A stretch of DNA of 64,000 nucleotides, taken from the NCBI GenBank assembly GCA_000752995.2, contig LM994634.1, positions 487,539-551,538 of the forward strand. The letters run 5' to 3'. A program made the translations under genes and the position numbers. Every line of letters begins with the position of its first letter. Within the stretch, counting starts at the first letter, position 1. The notes under the pieces were generated by a model. That model was not told the origin of the DNA and made no database searches. It saw only the letters and a list, made by a program, of their open reading frames with translations. Origin of the DNA: Haemophilus massiliensis. Lineage in GTDB: Bacteria > Pseudomonadota > Gammaproteobacteria > Enterobacterales > Pasteurellaceae. Of the stretch, positions 35,501 through 47,472 are shown one piece after another.

Positions 35501-36883
35501 ATGATTAAACTTGATCTCAAACGGATTGCAGATGTTTTGCAGGCCGAATTAATCGGTGACGGGCGCATCAGCGTGGAAAACGTCAGCACCGATACCCGTC
35601 AGCCGACTGAAAACGGCTTGTTTTTTGCCCTAAAGGGCGAAAAATTTGATGCCCATGCTTATCTCGGCGCTGCCGTTGCACAAGGCTGCCGTGCAGTTGT
35701 TGTGCAACATCGTTGCGATGTTGCCGTACCCCAGCTTATTGTCAGTGATACCCGTATTGCGCTGGGACGGTTGGCACAATGGTTGAAAGCGCATTTAAAT
35801 CCGATAACCGTGGCGATTACCGGTTCTTCCGGAAAAACTTCAGTGAAAGAAATGACTGCGTCAATTCTGCGCGAAAGTGCGCTGGATTCCGACGCGGTTT
35901 TGTTTACTCAGGGTAATTTTAATAATGACATCGGCGTGCCGTTGACCTTGCTGCGCTTGAAGGAAAAACACCGTTTCGCCGTGGTGGAACTGGGCGCTAA
36001 TCATATTGGCGAAATCGCGTACACGACTGCGCTGGTGCGCCCGGATGTGGCGTTGGTCAATAATGTAGCGGCAGCGCATTTGGAAGGTTTTGGCAGTATC
36101 GAGGGGGTGGCGCAGGCAAAAGGCGAAATTTACCGCGGTTTGAAACAAAACGGCGTGGCGCTGATTAATTTGGATTGCCATTATCTGACGCGTTGGCAGG
36201 CGGATATCGGCAATCACCAAGTGCGGTCGTTTTCTATCAAGAATCCACAGGCAGATTTTTATGCGACGGACATTGTGATAACGGAACAGGGTTCCGAGTT
36301 TATTTTGCACAGCCCGCAAGGTGAGATTGCTGTGCAGCTACCTTATTTAGGCGCGCACAATATTGGCAATGCGCTGGCGGCTGCGGCGCTGGCAATCAAT
36401 GCGGGCGCGCACTTGGCTGAGGTGAAACGAGGATTGGAGCGTCAAGCGCAAGTGAGCGGGCGTTTATTTCCGCTAAATCCCTGCAAAAACCTGTTATTAC
36501 TAGACGATACTTACAATGCCAATGTAGATTCGTTGCGTTCTGCTATCAGCGTATTACAAAAATATTCCGCTTTTCGTATTTTAGTTGTTGGTGATATGGC
36601 GGAATTAGGCGAAAATAGTCAGCTTTGTCATCAGCAAGTAGCAGATTTTGCCAAGGCGGCGAATTTGGATGCAGTGCTGAGTTTCGGCTCGGCAAGTGCG
36701 TCGATAGCAACGGCTTGCGGTGGTACGCATTTTACCGATAAGGCGGCGCTGATCGCCTGCGCAACGGCATTAATTCGGGATCAATTAAACGCGAATCAAA
36801 AAGTGGTTTTACTGGCAAAAGGGTCACGCAGTATGCGAATGGAAGACGTGATCCGTTCATTAAAGGATAATTTTGTATGTTAG
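35501..36883 (+). CDS. murF: UDP-MurNAc-tripeptide:D-Ala-D-Ala ligase MurF
   Basis: Adds D-Ala-D-Ala to complete the UDP-MurNAc pentapeptide. It has 460 residues from ATG 35501, giving [13 protein letters not shown] as in relatives; an upstream in-frame ATG at 35462 adds 13 residues without support. [16 protein letters not shown] is the ATP loop; [13 protein letters not shown] and [13 protein letters not shown] are MurF motifs. Its end overlaps the mraY start by seven bases, indicating coupling. Confidence 0.95.
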   Translation: MIKLDLKRIADVLQAELIGDGRISVENVSTDTRQPTENGLFFALKGEKFDAHAYLGAAVAQGCRAVVVQHRCDVAVPQLIVSDTRIALGRLAQWLKAHLNPITVAITGSSGKTSVKEMTASILRESALDSDAVLFTQGNFNNDIGVPLTLLRLKEKHRFAVVELGANHIGEIAYTTALVRPDVALVNNVAAAHLEGFGSIEGVAQAKGEIYRGLKQNGVALINLDCHYLTRWQADIGNHQVRSFSIKNPQADFYATDIVITEQGSEFILHSPQGEIAVQLPYLGAHNIGNALAAAALAINAGAHLAEVKRGLERQAQVSGRLFPLNPCKNLLLLDDTYNANVDSLRSAISVLQKYSAFRILVVGDMAELGENSQLCHQQVADFAKAANLDAVLSFGSASASIATACGGTHFTDKAALIACATALIRDQLNANQKVVLLAKGSRSMRMEDVIRSLKDNFVC

Positions 36884-37959
36884 TCTGGCTGGCTGAATAT
36901 TTACAGCAATATCAAAGCGGGTTTAATGTGCTGTCGTACATTACCGTACGCGCGATTTTGGCGTTATTGACCGCACTTTTACTTTCATTATGGGTCGGAC
37001 CGAAAGTCATTCGCCGTTTACAGATTCTGAAATTCGGTCAGGAAGTGCGCAACGACGGACCGGAAAGTCATTTAAGCAAAAAAGGTACGCCAACGATGGG
37101 CGGTATCATGATTTTATTTGCGATCGGCGTCAGCACGTTGTTGTGGGCGAATCTGACCAATCCTTATATTTGGTTCAGTTTGTTGGTGCTATTCGGTTAC
37201 GGTGCGGTCGGTTTTATTGATGATTACCGTAAAATTACCCGTAAAAATACCGACGGACTGATTGCGCGTTGGAAATATTTCTGGCTGTCCGCCATTGCGC
37301 TGGTTGCGGTATTTGGCATGTACGCTGTGGGCAAAGATACCGACGCCACTCGATTGGTGGTGCCGTTTTTTAAAGAAATCATGCCGCAGTTAGGGCTGTT
37401 TTATATTATTCTGGCCTATTTCGTGATTGTGGGAACCAGTAACGCGGTGAATCTGACCGATGGGCTGGATGGTCTAGCGATTATGCCGACAGTTTTTGTG
37501 GCCGGGGCGTTTGCGTTAATCGCATGGGCGACGGGGAATGTGGAATGGTCGAAATATTTGTATATTCCTTACATTAAATACACTTCCGAGTTGGTGGTGT
37601 TCTGCACCGCGATTGTCGGCGCGGGGCTGGGTTTTTTATGGTTTAATACCTATCCGGCGCAGGTGTTTATGGGCGATGTGGGGTCATTGGCATTGGGCGG
37701 CGCGCTGGGCGTGGTCGCGGTGTTGGTACGACAGGAATTTTTACTGGTGATTATGGGCGGCGTATTTGTGATGGAGACGCTGTCGGTGATTTTGCAGGTG
37801 GGCTCCTATAAATTGCGTAAACAGCGTATTTTCCGCATGGCGCCGATTCATCATCATTTTGAACTGAAAGGCTGGCCTGAGCCGCGGGTGATTATCCGTT
37901 TTTGGATTATTTCCCTGATGCTGGTGTTATTAGGGCTGGTGACGCTGAAATTGCGTTAA
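36877..37959 (+). CDS. mraY: Phospho-MurNAc-pentapeptide translocase MraY
   Basis: Transfers phospho-MurNAc-pentapeptide from UDP to undecaprenyl phosphate to form lipid I. It has 360 residues, ten membrane helices. Active-site loops: [20 protein letters not shown] with the aspartate pair, and [13 protein letters not shown] with a catalytic aspartate; [15 protein letters not shown] is the conserved C-terminal loop. It overlaps murF, and murD follows after 10 bases. Confidence 0.97.
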   Translation: MLVWLAEYLQQYQSGFNVLSYITVRAILALLTALLLSLWVGPKVIRRLQILKFGQEVRNDGPESHLSKKGTPTMGGIMILFAIGVSTLLWANLTNPYIWFSLLVLFGYGAVGFIDDYRKITRKNTDGLIARWKYFWLSAIALVAVFGMYAVGKDTDATRLVVPFFKEIMPQLGLFYIILAYFVIVGTSNAVNLTDGLDGLAIMPTVFVAGAFALIAWATGNVEWSKYLYIPYIKYTSELVVFCTAIVGAGLGFLWFNTYPAQVFMGDVGSLALGGALGVVAVLVRQEFLLVIMGGVFVMETLSVILQVGSYKLRKQRIFRMAPIHHHFELKGWPEPRVIIRFWIISLMLVLLGLVTLKLR

Positions 37960-37969
37960 GAGAAGAGCT

Positions 37970-39283
37970 ATGAATAGTCAATATCGGAATAAAAATATTT
38001 GTGTTGTCGGACTAGGTAAAACCGGATTGTCTTGTGTGCGCTTTTTAAGCGCGCAACAGGCTAAAGTGCGGGTGATTGACACGCGCGCCAATCCGTCCGG
38101 CGCCGCGCAATTAGATAAAGATATTCCGTTGCATACCGGCGGCTTAAACTGGCAATGGTTGCTGGAAAGTGACATGATTGTGATCAGCCCGGGGTTGGCG
38201 GTAAAAACGCCAGAAATTCAGACCGCACTTCAAGCCGGTGTGGAGGTGGTGGGCGATATTGAATTGTTCTGCCGCGCGGCGGACAAACCGATTGTGGCGA
38301 TTACCGGTTCAAACGGCAAAAGTACGGTAACGACGCTGGTGACGGAAATGGCGAAAGCCGCCGGGATAAACGTTGGCATGGGCGGCAATATCGGTATTCC
38401 CGCGCTGTCTTTACTGGACAAAAACTGCGATTTGTATGTATTGGAATTATCCAGTTTTCAGCTGGAAACCACCTACAGTCTGCGTGCCGCTGCCGCCACG
38501 GTGCTGAATGTTACGGAAGATCACATGAACCGTTATGCGGATTTACAGGCATATCGTCAGGCAAAATTAAATATTTATCAGCATTGCCAAACGGCGGTAG
38601 TCAACGGCGAAGACCCGCTGACCCGAGAAGACGGTGTGCAAAGCGCGCAAACACAGGTCAGTTTTGCCGAACATGATGCCGATTACTGGCTGAAAAGTGA
38701 AAACGACAAGCAATATTTAATGGCAGGGCAGTCAATGATTTTGCCTTGCGATGAAGTCAGACTGACCGGTCGCCATAATCAGATGAACGCACTGGCGGCA
38801 GTGGCGTTGGCACAGGCGGTGGGAATCGATTTAAGCGCAATTCGCACCGCACTTCGTACGTTTGGCGGTTTAGATCACCGTTTTCAATTAGCGCATTTTG
38901 CTCATGGCGTGCGCTGGATCAATGATTCCAAAGCTACCAATGTAGGTAGCACCGTGGCGGCACTGACCGGTTTGCAAATTGCTGGAAACTTATATCTATT
39001 ATTGGGCGGTGACGGTAAAGGGGCAGATTTTTCGGCACTGGCGGTATTGCTGAATCAGCCATATATTTATTGTTACTGTTTCGGGCGGGATGGGGCGCAG
39101 TTGGCTGCATTGTCCGCACAAAGTCGGTTATTTGAAACGATGGCACAGGCAATCGAAAGCTTGCGTCCGATACTAAAAGCGGGAGATATGGTGTTATTGT
39201 CGCCGGCCTGCGCCAGTTTGGATCAATTTGTTTCCTTTGAGCAACGCGGAGAAGAATTCACCCGTTTGGCAAAATTAAGTTAG
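37970..39283 (+). CDS. murD: UDP-MurNAc-L-Ala:D-Glu ligase MurD
   Basis: Adds D-glutamate, the second stem residue. It is 437 residues long. The N-terminal UDP-binding domain has VVGLGKTGLSCVRFL; the central ATP loop is ITGSNGKSTVTTLV; ELSSFQLETT and FGGLDHRFQLAH are MurD motifs, and NDSKATNVGSTVAAL lies in the C-terminal domain. Ribosome site AAGAG precedes ATG 37970. It is central in the dcw cluster. Confidence 0.96.
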   Translation: MNSQYRNKNICVVGLGKTGLSCVRFLSAQQAKVRVIDTRANPSGAAQLDKDIPLHTGGLNWQWLLESDMIVISPGLAVKTPEIQTALQAGVEVVGDIELFCRAADKPIVAITGSNGKSTVTTLVTEMAKAAGINVGMGGNIGIPALSLLDKNCDLYVLELSSFQLETTYSLRAAAATVLNVTEDHMNRYADLQAYRQAKLNIYQHCQTAVVNGEDPLTREDGVQSAQTQVSFAEHDADYWLKSENDKQYLMAGQSMILPCDEVRLTGRHNQMNALAAVALAQAVGIDLSAIRTALRTFGGLDHRFQLAHFAHGVRWINDSKATNVGSTVAALTGLQIAGNLYLLLGGDGKGADFSALAVLLNQPYIYCYCFGRDGAQLAALSAQSRLFETMAQAIESLRPILKAGDMVLLSPACASLDQFVSFEQRGEEFTRLAKLS

Positions 39284-39293
39284 AGTCAGGTTA

Positions 39294-40484
39294 ATGCGGT
39301 TTATTGAGAAGTTTAAACAAAATTACCAAGATTGGGCGAGATTGGCGCCGAACAATTTACTTTATGACCGGGCGCTGTTCTGGTTATTTATTATCTTATT
39401 GCTAATCGGCTTGGTGGCGGTGTCTTCCGCTTCAATTCCGGTGGGAACTAGGCTGTTCAATGATTCATTCTATTTTGCCAAACGCGACGCGCTGTATGTG
39501 GTGATTTCCATTGTGGCCTGCTATACCTTTTTACAAGTTCCGATGGACAACTGGCAAAAATATCATGCCTACATTTTTTGGAGTGCGATGTTTTTGCTGG
39601 TACTGGTGCTGATTCCCGGTATCGGTGCTAAAATCAACGGTGCCAGACGTTGGATCCCGCTGGTCTTCTTTAATTTTCAGCCCGCCGAATTTGCCAAACT
39701 GGCACTAACCTGTTTTCTCGCCAGCTATTTTACTCGCCGTTACGACGAAGTGCGCAGCCGGCGATTAAGCGCTTTTAAACCTATGATTGTCATGGGATTG
39801 TTAGGTGGATTGTTATTATTGCAACCGGATTTAGGCAGTACGATCGTATTGTTTATTATTACTTTCGGGTTGTTGTTCATTGCCGGCGCCAATTTCTGGC
39901 AGTTTGTCGCGCTGGGCTTTTCCGGCGTGTTGCTGATTTTATGGCTTGCCGTTTCCTCCGCTTATCGACTGAAACGCCTGACCGGTTTTATGGATCCGTT
40001 TCAGGATCCGTACGGCACCGGATTTCAGCTGTCTAATTCATTAATGGCGTTCGGGCGAGGTGAGTTCAGCGGAGAAGGGCTGGGCAATTCAATTCAGAAA
40101 CTGGAATATTTGCCGGAGGCGCATACTGACTTTGTGATGGCGGTGATCGGTGAGGAATTCGGTTTCATCGGCATTTTCTTCGTTATTGTTTTATTGGCGC
40201 TGCTGGTGTTCAGAGCAATGAAAATCGGGCGTGAATCGTTACAATTGGAACAGCGTTTTAAAGGATTTTTTGCATTTGGGGTCAGTTTCTGGATTTTTTT
40301 CCAAGGCTTTGTCAATCTGGGCATGGCATTGGGTTTATTGCCGACTAAAGGGCTGACTTTCCCGCTGGTCAGTTACGGTGGTTCAAGTTTGATTATTATG
40401 TCGATTACGATCGGCGTGTTATTACGCATCGACCATGAAAACCGGTTAATGCGCGGCGGTCAGGCTCGTTTGCGGGATGATTAA
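39294..40484 (+). CDS. ftsW: Septal peptidoglycan glycosyltransferase FtsW
   Basis: SEDS-family polymerase partnered with FtsI. It has 396 residues with about ten helices. [19 protein letters not shown] and the C-terminal [17 protein letters not shown] are SEDS signatures, and the conserved aspartate region in the large periplasmic loop ([14 protein letters not shown]) is present. The previous gene murD ends ten bases before. Its stop codon overlaps an in-frame ATG of murG, but murG probably starts at a GTG after the stop. Confidence 0.95.
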   Translation: MRFIEKFKQNYQDWARLAPNNLLYDRALFWLFIILLLIGLVAVSSASIPVGTRLFNDSFYFAKRDALYVVISIVACYTFLQVPMDNWQKYHAYIFWSAMFLLVLVLIPGIGAKINGARRWIPLVFFNFQPAEFAKLALTCFLASYFTRRYDEVRSRRLSAFKPMIVMGLLGGLLLLQPDLGSTIVLFIITFGLLFIAGANFWQFVALGFSGVLLILWLAVSSAYRLKRLTGFMDPFQDPYGTGFQLSNSLMAFGRGEFSGEGLGNSIQKLEYLPEAHTDFVMAVIGEEFGFIGIFFVIVLLALLVFRAMKIGRESLQLEQRFKGFFAFGVSFWIFFQGFVNLGMALGLLPTKGLTFPLVSYGGSSLIIMSITIGVLLRIDHENRLMRGGQARLRDD

Positions 40485-40494
40485 GGATCATATT

Positions 40495-41556
40495 GTGGTA
40501 CAGAAAACAAGAAAAAAATTACTTATCATGGCGGGTGGTACCGGCGGGCATGTTTTTCCCGCAATTGCCGTAGCGCAATATTTACAGCAGCAGGGCTGGG
40601 ACATTTGCTGGCTGGGTACGCAAGACCGTATGGAAGCGCAGCTGGTGCCGAAATACGGAATTCCTATTCGCTTTATTCGGATTTCAGGATTGCGCGGCAA
40701 AGGCATTAAAGCATTACTGGCAGCGCCGTTTGCGATTTGCAGAGCCGTATTGCAAGCGAGAAAAATTATTCGTGATTATCGTCCTGATGCAGTGTTGGGG
40801 ATGGGCGGATATGTGTCCGGGCCGGGCGGTCTTGCCGCCAAGCTATGCGGCGTGCCGATTGTGCTGCATGAACAAAATGCCATTGCCGGCTTGACTAATC
40901 ATTGGTTGGCTAAGATCGCCACGCGGGTATTACAGGCGTTTCCAAGCGCATTCGCGCAGGCGCAGACGGTGGGAAACCCGGTTAGACAGGATTTATTCGC
41001 AATGCCCTCGCCGCAGGAACGTTTTGCCGGTAGGAGCGGTAAATTGCGAGTATTGGTGGTCGGCGGCAGTCAAGGCGCAAGAGTGCTGAATCTCACGCTC
41101 CCTGTAGTGGTGTCGCGTTTGGCGGATAAACTTGAAGTGCGTCATCAGGTCGGAGCCGGTGCGGCGGCACAGATTCAGGCGCTTTATCCCGCCGATGCGG
41201 ACGTTCGTATTGTTGAATTTATTGACGATATGGCACAGGCTTACGGTTGGGCGGATATTGTGATTTGCCGTTCCGGCGCATTGACCGTTTGCGAGCTGGC
41301 GGCGGTAGGCGCTGCGGCAATTTTCGTGCCGTTCCAGCATAAGGATCAACAGCAATATTTAAATGCCAAATACCTTGCCGATGCGGGGGCGGCGGAAATC
41401 GTGCAACAAAAAGACTTAAATGCTGATGTGCTGGTGCAGTTGTTAAGTCGTCTTGATCGCGGCAAATTACTGGATATGGCAGTGAAGGCAAAGACAATGT
41501 CGGCACCGCGTGCTGCGGAGCAGGTTGCGCAAGCGGTTATTGACGTGGCAAATTAA
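40495..41556 (+). CDS. murG: UDP-GlcNAc:lipid I N-acetylglucosaminyltransferase MurG
   Basis: Makes lipid II at the inner face of the membrane. It is 353 residues when started at GTG 40495, which has AAGGA seven bases upstream and gives a length close to H. influenzae MurG; ATG 40477 inside the end of ftsW would add six residues without a good ribosome site. The N-terminal [16 protein letters not shown] loop ([17 protein letters not shown]) and [10 protein letters not shown] bind lipid [12 protein letters not shown] and the UDP-GlcNAc site [20 protein letters not shown] follow. It is a GT28-family member. Confidence 0.94.
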   Translation: MVQKTRKKLLIMAGGTGGHVFPAIAVAQYLQQQGWDICWLGTQDRMEAQLVPKYGIPIRFIRISGLRGKGIKALLAAPFAICRAVLQARKIIRDYRPDAVLGMGGYVSGPGGLAAKLCGVPIVLHEQNAIAGLTNHWLAKIATRVLQAFPSAFAQAQTVGNPVRQDLFAMPSPQERFAGRSGKLRVLVVGGSQGARVLNLTLPVVVSRLADKLEVRHQVGAGAAAQIQALYPADADVRIVEFIDDMAQAYGWADIVICRSGALTVCELAAVGAAAIFVPFQHKDQQQYLNAKYLADAGAAEIVQQKDLNADVLVQLLSRLDRGKLLDMAVKAKTMSAPRAAEQVAQAVIDVAN

Positions 41557-41574
41557 GGAATCAGGAAGAGATAA

Positions 41575-43011
41575 ATGAAAGATTTTCAACAACGGGTCAG
41601 ACAGACTGTGCCGGAAATGCGTCGGGTACGCCAGATTCATTTTGTCGGTATCGGTGGCGCCGGCATGGGCGGTATTGCAGAAGTGTTGTTAAATGAAGGG
41701 TATTTGATAACCGGTTCGGACATTGCGGAAAGTGCGGTCACAAATCGATTAGTTTCTTTAGGCGCGAAAGTATTTTTCCGTCATGAAGCAGGCAATGTTA
41801 CAGGTGCCAGCGTAGTGGTGGTTTCCAGTGCGATTAAAGCGGATAATCCGGAAGTGAAGGCGGCACGCGAAAAACGCATTCCGGTTATTCAGCGGGCGCA
41901 GATGCTGGCGGAAATTATGCGTTTTCGACATGGCATTGCCATTGCCGGTACACACGGCAAAACCACTACGACAGCGATGATTTCGATGATTTATGCGCAG
42001 GCGGGGCTGGATCCGACCTTTGTCAATGGCGGTTTGGTGAAGTCTGCCGGTACTAACGCACATTTAGGCTGTAGCCGTTATCTGATTGCGGAAGCGGATG
42101 AGAGCGATGCTTCGTTCCTGCATCTACAGCCAATGGTGTCGGTAGTGACTAATATTGAGCCCGACCATATGGATACTTATCATGGCGATTTTGAAGAGAT
42201 GAAACAGACCTATGTGAATTTTCTGCATAATTTGCCGTTTTACGGTTTGGCGGTGCTTTGTGCCGATGATCCGGTTTTACATGAATTGGTGCCGCAGGTC
42301 GGGCGTCAGGTAGTCACTTACGGTTTTAGCAAAAAGGCGGATTATCGAATTGAAAATTATCGCCAAACCGGCTTTCAAGGGCGTTATACGGTGTTGACTC
42401 CGGCGGGAAAGGCCATTGAGGTATTGCTGAATGTTCCGGGGCGGCATAATGCATTGAACGCCACTGCCGCGCTGGCGGTAGCGAAAGAAGAAGGCATCGG
42501 CGATGAGGCGATTCTTATCGCGCTGGCTGATTTTCAGGGCGCAGGACGCCGTTTTGACCAGCTCGGTAAATTTAGTCGCCCAAATGGTAGGGTAATGTTG
42601 GTGGATGATTACGGTCATCATCCGACGGAGGTGGAAGTGACCATTGAGGCGGCGCGTCAGGGTTGGGGCAACAAACGTATTGTGATGATTTTTCAGCCGC
42701 ATCGTTATTCGCGCACCAGAGATTTATTTGAGGATTTCGTGCGTGTGCTGTCACAGGTGGATGTGTTGATTATGCTGGATGTTTATGCCGCAGGCGAACA
42801 GCCGATTGCTGGTGCGGACAGTCGTTCTTTGTGCCGTTCGATTCGTAATCTGGGCAAGGTGGATCCGATTTTTGTCGCCGATCACGCACAGTTGGCGGAA
42901 ATACTTGATCAGGTTACTCAAGATGGTGATCTGATTCTTGCGCAAGGTGCGGGTGATGTGAGCAAATTATCCCGTCGCTTAGTGGAAAAATGGACAACGG
43001 AACAACAGTAA
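41575..43011 (+). CDS. murC: UDP-MurNAc:L-alanine ligase MurC
   Basis: Adds the first stem residue. It is 478 residues long. [17 protein letters not shown] is the UDP-binding loop, [14 protein letters not shown] the ATP loop, and [13 protein letters not shown] and [13 protein letters not shown] are MurC motifs. Ribosome site AGGAAGAG lies before ATG 41575. It is followed by ddlB after 15 bases. Confidence 0.97.
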   Translation: MKDFQQRVRQTVPEMRRVRQIHFVGIGGAGMGGIAEVLLNEGYLITGSDIAESAVTNRLVSLGAKVFFRHEAGNVTGASVVVVSSAIKADNPEVKAAREKRIPVIQRAQMLAEIMRFRHGIAIAGTHGKTTTTAMISMIYAQAGLDPTFVNGGLVKSAGTNAHLGCSRYLIAEADESDASFLHLQPMVSVVTNIEPDHMDTYHGDFEEMKQTYVNFLHNLPFYGLAVLCADDPVLHELVPQVGRQVVTYGFSKKADYRIENYRQTGFQGRYTVLTPAGKAIEVLLNVPGRHNALNATAALAVAKEEGIGDEAILIALADFQGAGRRFDQLGKFSRPNGRVMLVDDYGHHPTEVEVTIEAARQGWGNKRIVMIFQPHRYSRTRDLFEDFVRVLSQVDVLIMLDVYAAGEQPIAGADSRSLCRSIRNLGKVDPIFVADHAQLAEILDQVTQDGDLILAQGAGDVSKLSRRLVEKWTTEQQ

Positions 43012-43026
43012 TAAGTGGAACCCTAA

Positions 43027-43956
43027 ATGAAAAAAACATTAAAACAACAAAAAATTGCGGTGTTGCTCGGCGGCACTTCGGCTGAGCGCGAGGTTTCTCT
43101 CAGCTCCGGCAGCGCGGTGTTAGCAGCGTTGCAAAATCAGGGATTTGATGCCCACCCGATTGACCCGAAAACCTTTCCGGTGGCAACCCTAAAACAACAG
43201 GGATTTGAGCGGGTATTTAATATTTTGCACGGTCGCGGCGGTGAAGACGGCACTATGCAAGGTCTGCTGGAACAAATCGGTTTGCCTTATACTGGCTGCG
43301 GTGTTATGGCTTCGGCGCTGACTATGGATAAATTGCGTACAAAAATGTTATGGAAAGCGTTCGGACTGCCGGTTGCGGAGATGGAAATCGTGACAAAATC
43401 AAGCCTGCCAGAACTAAACCCGGCGGCTGTTGTCGAAAAACTAGGATTACCGCTGATGGTGAAACCGTCTTTGGAAGGTTCCAGTGTCGGACTGACTAAA
43501 GTGAAAACGGTCGATACCTTGAAAAGTGCGGTGGAATTTGCGTTAGAACATGATGACACCGTGTTGATCGAGGAATGGCTGGCGGGCGATGAGTTCACTG
43601 TGCCGGTATTAGGAAGCGAAGTGTTGCCGGCAATCAAAATCGTACCGGAAGGCGAGTTTTATGACTACGAGGCGAAATATATTTCGGACAGTACGCAGTA
43701 TTTTTGTCCGGCCGGTTTAAGCGATGAGCGCGAACAGGAATTACGTCAACTGGTGAAGAAAGCTTATGATGCGTTAGGATGTCGCGGCTGGAGCCGAATT
43801 GACATTATGGCCGATGCGCAAGGCGACTTCCGTTTGGTTGAAGTGAACACTAACCCGGGAATGACCAGCCATAGTTTATTCCCTAAATCCGCCGCTGCTG
43901 CAGGATATTCTTTTGAGCAGTTGGTGGTGAGAGTGCTGGAGCTCAGTGTCGAATGA
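43027..43956 (+). CDS. ddlB: D-alanine:D-alanine ligase
   Basis: ATP-grasp enzyme that makes the D-Ala-D-Ala used by MurF. It is 309 residues long. [16 protein letters not shown] opens the N-domain; [13 protein letters not shown] and the ATP-grasp segments [33 protein letters not shown] and [14 protein letters not shown] follow. Position inside the dcw cluster marks it as DdlB type. Its stop overlaps the ftsQ start by four bases. Confidence 0.96.
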   Translation: MKKTLKQQKIAVLLGGTSAEREVSLSSGSAVLAALQNQGFDAHPIDPKTFPVATLKQQGFERVFNILHGRGGEDGTMQGLLEQIGLPYTGCGVMASALTMDKLRTKMLWKAFGLPVAEMEIVTKSSLPELNPAAVVEKLGLPLMVKPSLEGSSVGLTKVKTVDTLKSAVEFALEHDDTVLIEEWLAGDEFTVPVLGSEVLPAIKIVPEGEFYDYEAKYISDSTQYFCPAGLSDEREQELRQLVKKAYDALGCRGWSRIDIMADAQGDFRLVEVNTNPGMTSHSLFPKSAAAAGYSFEQLVVRVLELSVE

Positions 43957-44720
43957 ATGTATTGCGGCATAAAACATCGCAAGGAATCAGAACCGGTACA
44001 CGGAAATCCCGGATTTTTGTGCGGATAAAGCCCTTAGTTATGCTATTATGCCTGGGGCTGTTGTTTTATGTATATGCTAATCGGCAAGATTGGCTGGATG
44101 CGTTGGACGATAGACCGATAAGTGCTTTTGCCTTGGTCGGTGCGCCGAACTTTACGACGGACGCCGATGTACGGGAAACGCTGCTGAAAATGGGCGAGTT
44201 GAAAGGCTTTTTCGGGCAGGATATGGATGTGGTTCGGGATCAAATTCGGACTATGCCTTGGATAAAAGATGTGGTAGTGCGAAAAATTTGGCCAGATCGG
44301 TTGAGTATTCTGGTTAATGAATACACGCCTGTTGCAATCTGGAATGAGACCGAATTTTTATCTGCTGACGGTGTCGTGTTCAAGTTGCCGATGGAAAAAT
44401 TAAAACAGCCGAATTTACCTCGTTTATCTGGTCCGGATTATCAAAGTGCGGTCGTTTTAGGAGCATGGAATAAGATTTATAATGACTTCAAATCCAAAGG
44501 ACTGGTTGTCAAGGCGGTTGCTATTGATGCCAGAGGTTCATGGCAAGTGGTGCTGGATAATGATGTCAGATTAAAGTTAGGACGCGGCGAGTGGAAGACG
44601 AAACTGGATCGTTTTGCGACGATTTATCCGCAGATCGAAGTGCCGGAACATAAAAAATTGTCTTATGTGGATCTGAGATACGGTGTTGGTGCCGCGGTCG
44701 GAATGGTGGATGCGGATTAG
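43953..44720 (+). CDS. ftsQ: Cell division protein FtsQ
   Basis: Bitopic divisome protein that recruits FtsB and FtsL. It is 255 residues: a basic cytoplasmic N-terminus, one helix (about 28-47, [15 protein letters not shown]), then a POTRA domain (about 55-125, [19 protein letters not shown] and [17 protein letters not shown]), and the beta domain. The start overlaps ddlB. ftsA follows after about 35 bases. Confidence 0.94.
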   Translation: MNVLRHKTSQGIRTGTRKSRIFVRIKPLVMLLCLGLLFYVYANRQDWLDALDDRPISAFALVGAPNFTTDADVRETLLKMGELKGFFGQDMDVVRDQIRTMPWIKDVVVRKIWPDRLSILVNEYTPVAIWNETEFLSADGVVFKLPMEKLKQPNLPRLSGPDYQSAVVLGAWNKIYNDFKSKGLVVKAVAIDARGSWQVVLDNDVRLKLGRGEWKTKLDRFATIYPQIEVPEHKKLSYVDLRYGVGAAVGMVDAD

Positions 44721-44754
44721 TGCATAATTACAGTAAATAGTGCGAAGTTATAAA

Positions 44755-46032
44755 ATGGCTAAAATTGTGGAATCAAAAACTATTGTAGGGTTAGAAGTCG
44801 GTACTTCTAAGGTCGTTGCCGTTGTTGGCGAAGTGTTGCCTGACGGCGTGGTGAATGTGCTTGGGGTGGGGAGTTGTCCGTCTAAAGGGATTGATAAAGG
44901 CAGCATTACCGATTTAAGCGCCGTAGTAAATTCCATTCAGCGCGCGATTGAAGCGGCGGAATCGGTAGCCGACTGTCAGATTATGAGCGTGACGCTGGCG
45001 ATTACCGGGGAACATATTCAAAGCCTGAATGAAAGCGGTTTTGTGCCGATAGCTGAAGGCGAGGTCACCCAGGATGAAATTGATTCCGCTATGCATACGG
45101 CAAGTTCAGTCAAAATGGGCGAGGGCTTGTCGTTGCTGCATATTATTCCGCAGGAATATGCCGTAGATAAACAGATGAACATTAAAGATCCGCTCGGATT
45201 GCAGGGGGTGCGTTTAAAAGCACAGGCGCATTTAATTGCCTGCCATCAGGATTGGTTGAATAATCTGAAAAAAGCCGTCGAACGCTGTAAATTAAAAGTA
45301 GATAAAATCGTGTATTCCGGTGTCGCCTCCGGTTATTCCGTACTCACCGAAGATGAAAAAGATTTAGGTGTTTGTCTGATTGATTTCGGCGCCGGTACCA
45401 TGGATATTGTGGTTTATACGAATGGCGCATTAAGATTCAGTAAGGTAATTCCTTATGCCGGAAACCGAGTTACTGACGATATTGCCTATGCTTGTGAAAC
45501 GTCAAGAATGGAAGCGGAACGCATTAAGGTTAATTATAGCAGCGCATGGAATCCACCGACAGCGCATGCAGACAAAAAGATCGAAGTTGCAGGTATCGGC
45601 GGTCGTACTCCGCGGGTGCTCACTAAAGAACAGTTGTCAGTCGCCACTTCTGCACGCTATGAAGAATTGCTCGGGTTGGTAAGAAACGAATTGAACCAGT
45701 TGCAATACGAACTGGAAAGTAAACAGATGAAGTTTGAATTAATCGCCGGTATTGTGATTACCGGCGGCGGTGCGCAGATCGAGGATTTGAAACTCTGTGC
45801 TGGCAAAGTGTTCGGTACTCAGGTGCGTATCGGCAGCCCGATGAATATTACCGGTCTGACCGATTATGTGAATAAACCGCAGTATTCCACGGTTGTCGGT
45901 TTATTACAATATAACCATAATAATGAAGACGAAAGTCCGATTAATGACCATTATGGTTCCGGAGACAGTTTTTGGGGCTCGACCTGGTCAGGGCTGAAAA
46001 AAATTATGAATAAAGTGCGCTCAGAATTTTGA
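44755..46032 (+). CDS. ftsA: Cell division protein FtsA
   Basis: Actin-like ATPase that ties FtsZ filaments to the membrane. It has 425 residues from ATG 44755 (the Haemophilus length); a GTG five codons upstream is in frame but unneeded. [17 protein letters not shown] is phosphate loop 1, [15 protein letters not shown] phosphate loop 2, and [13 protein letters not shown] the adenosine motif. The C-terminal [18 protein letters not shown] is the amphipathic membrane-targeting helix. A small hairpin precedes ftsZ. Confidence 0.95.
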   Translation: MAKIVESKTIVGLEVGTSKVVAVVGEVLPDGVVNVLGVGSCPSKGIDKGSITDLSAVVNSIQRAIEAAESVADCQIMSVTLAITGEHIQSLNESGFVPIAEGEVTQDEIDSAMHTASSVKMGEGLSLLHIIPQEYAVDKQMNIKDPLGLQGVRLKAQAHLIACHQDWLNNLKKAVERCKLKVDKIVYSGVASGYSVLTEDEKDLGVCLIDFGAGTMDIVVYTNGALRFSKVIPYAGNRVTDDIAYACETSRMEAERIKVNYSSAWNPPTAHADKKIEVAGIGGRTPRVLTKEQLSVATSARYEELLGLVRNELNQLQYELESKQMKFELIAGIVITGGGAQIEDLKLCAGKVFGTQVRIGSPMNITGLTDYVNKPQYSTVVGLLQYNHNNEDESPINDHYGSGDSFWGSTWSGLKKIMNKVRSEF

Positions 46033-46082
46033 GAATTTTAATTTTTAATCTACAATAAGAGCAATTTAAGTTTTAATTTTGC

Positions 46083-46100
46083 GCCAATCCGAGAATTGGC
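46083..46100 (+). other. Hairpin just upstream of ftsZ
   Basis: Perfect six-base repeat GCCAAT / ATTGGC with a six-base loop, ending five bases before the ACGGAG ribosome site of ftsZ. Possibly translational or processing control. Confidence 0.45.
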
Positions 46101-46117
46101 ATTGACGGAGAATAAAT

Positions 46118-47425
46118 ATGTTTGAACCGGTTGATTACGATCTTGACGATATGAACGGTGCGCTCATCAAAGTGGTTGGTGTCGGCGGCGGCGGCGGTAA
46201 CGCGGTAAATCATATGGTTGCCAATATGATAAAAAATAATATTGGCGGTACGGTCATCGATAGCGACGAACTTGTTTATCCAACACCGGAAGATGAACAC
46301 GGCAGAATTATTTTCTACGCAGTCAATACCGATGCTCAGGCGCTGCGTAAAAGCAATGTACAGCAAACGGTGCAAATCGGTGGCGAAACCACCAAAGGCT
46401 TAGGCGCCGGTGCTAATCCGAATGTGGGGCGTAAGGCGGCGGAAGATGATCAGGAAGCAATTCGTTCAATGCTGGAAGGCGCCGACATGGTATTTATTGC
46501 CGCCGGTATGGGGGGCGGTACAGGAACCGGTGCGGCACCGATTGTTGCACAAATTGCGAAAGAATTAGGTATTTTGACTGTTGCGGTTGTCACCAAGCCT
46601 TTCTCTTTTGAAGGTAAAAAGCGCATGCAGTTTGCGGAAATGGGCATTAAGGAGTTATCCAAGCATGTGGATTCCCTGATTATCATTCCAAATGAAAAAT
46701 TACTAAAAGTATTAGGTAAAAATATCAGCTTACTGAATGCTTTTGCGGCGGCGAACGATATTTTACGCAATGCGGTAACCGGTATTTCCGATATGATTAC
46801 CTCACCGGGCTTAATTAATGTGGACTTTGCTGATGTGCGTACGGTGATGTCGGAAATGGGCCGCGCTATGATGGGTTCCGGTGTGGCTCAAGGGGCTGCA
46901 ACCGATGGGCGAGCAGAGAAAGCGGCGCAAGATGCGGTCGCAAGCCCGTTGTTGGAAGATGTGGATTTATCCGGAGCACGCGGCGTGTTGGTCAATATTA
47001 CGGCAGGGATGGATCTCGGTTTAGATGAATTCTATACTGTCGGCGATACTATCCGTGCTTTTGCTTCCGATGAAGCGACGGTTGTAGTCGGTACTACTTT
47101 AGTACCGGAAATGGTTGATGAAATTCGAGTGACGATTGTTGCTACCGGTATTGGTGATATTGAAGGGCCGGATATTCAGATTATGCCGCGTACACAAGGC
47201 GTAGCACAACCGATGGGACAATCTAGTACAAAACCGAATCAGGGTGGTTTTGGACAGCATGGTCAAAACGTTTCAACCCATGGGCAGGAACAGGTCCCGA
47301 ATCGGCCGGCAAATCTCGCCGATCGCAATATTTTGGATACCCCGATTACAGACAGATTAAATTCATTGAAAAAAGACGAAAATCTGTTTAACGCGGCAAA
47401 TTTTATGCGTAATCCTGACAAATAG
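46118..47425 (+). CDS. ftsZ: Cell division GTPase FtsZ
   Basis: Tubulin-like GTPase that forms the division ring. It has 435 residues. [16 protein letters not shown] and [14 protein letters not shown] (tubulin signature) bind [14 protein letters not shown] holds the T7 loop catalytic aspartate. Compared with E. coli there is an insertion of about 19 residues (roughly 44-62, around [16 protein letters not shown]) before [11 protein letters not shown], as also in H. influenzae. The C-terminal linker is Gln/Gly-rich and the final peptide ([13 protein letters not shown]) departs from the usual DIPAFLRKQ. It is preceded by a hairpin and an ACGGAG ribosome site. Confidence 0.97.
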   Translation: MFEPVDYDLDDMNGALIKVVGVGGGGGNAVNHMVANMIKNNIGGTVIDSDELVYPTPEDEHGRIIFYAVNTDAQALRKSNVQQTVQIGGETTKGLGAGANPNVGRKAAEDDQEAIRSMLEGADMVFIAAGMGGGTGTGAAPIVAQIAKELGILTVAVVTKPFSFEGKKRMQFAEMGIKELSKHVDSLIIIPNEKLLKVLGKNISLLNAFAAANDILRNAVTGISDMITSPGLINVDFADVRTVMSEMGRAMMGSGVAQGAATDGRAEKAAQDAVASPLLEDVDLSGARGVLVNITAGMDLGLDEFYTVGDTIRAFASDEATVVVGTTLVPEMVDEIRVTIVATGIGDIEGPDIQIMPRTQGVAQPMGQSSTKPNQGGFGQHGQNVSTHGQEQVPNRPANLADRNILDTPITDRLNSLKKDENLFNAANFMRNPDK

Positions 47426-47472
47426 ATTTTACAAATTAATCTTGTTGTTTAACAATAGGTTAAAAGAAAATT

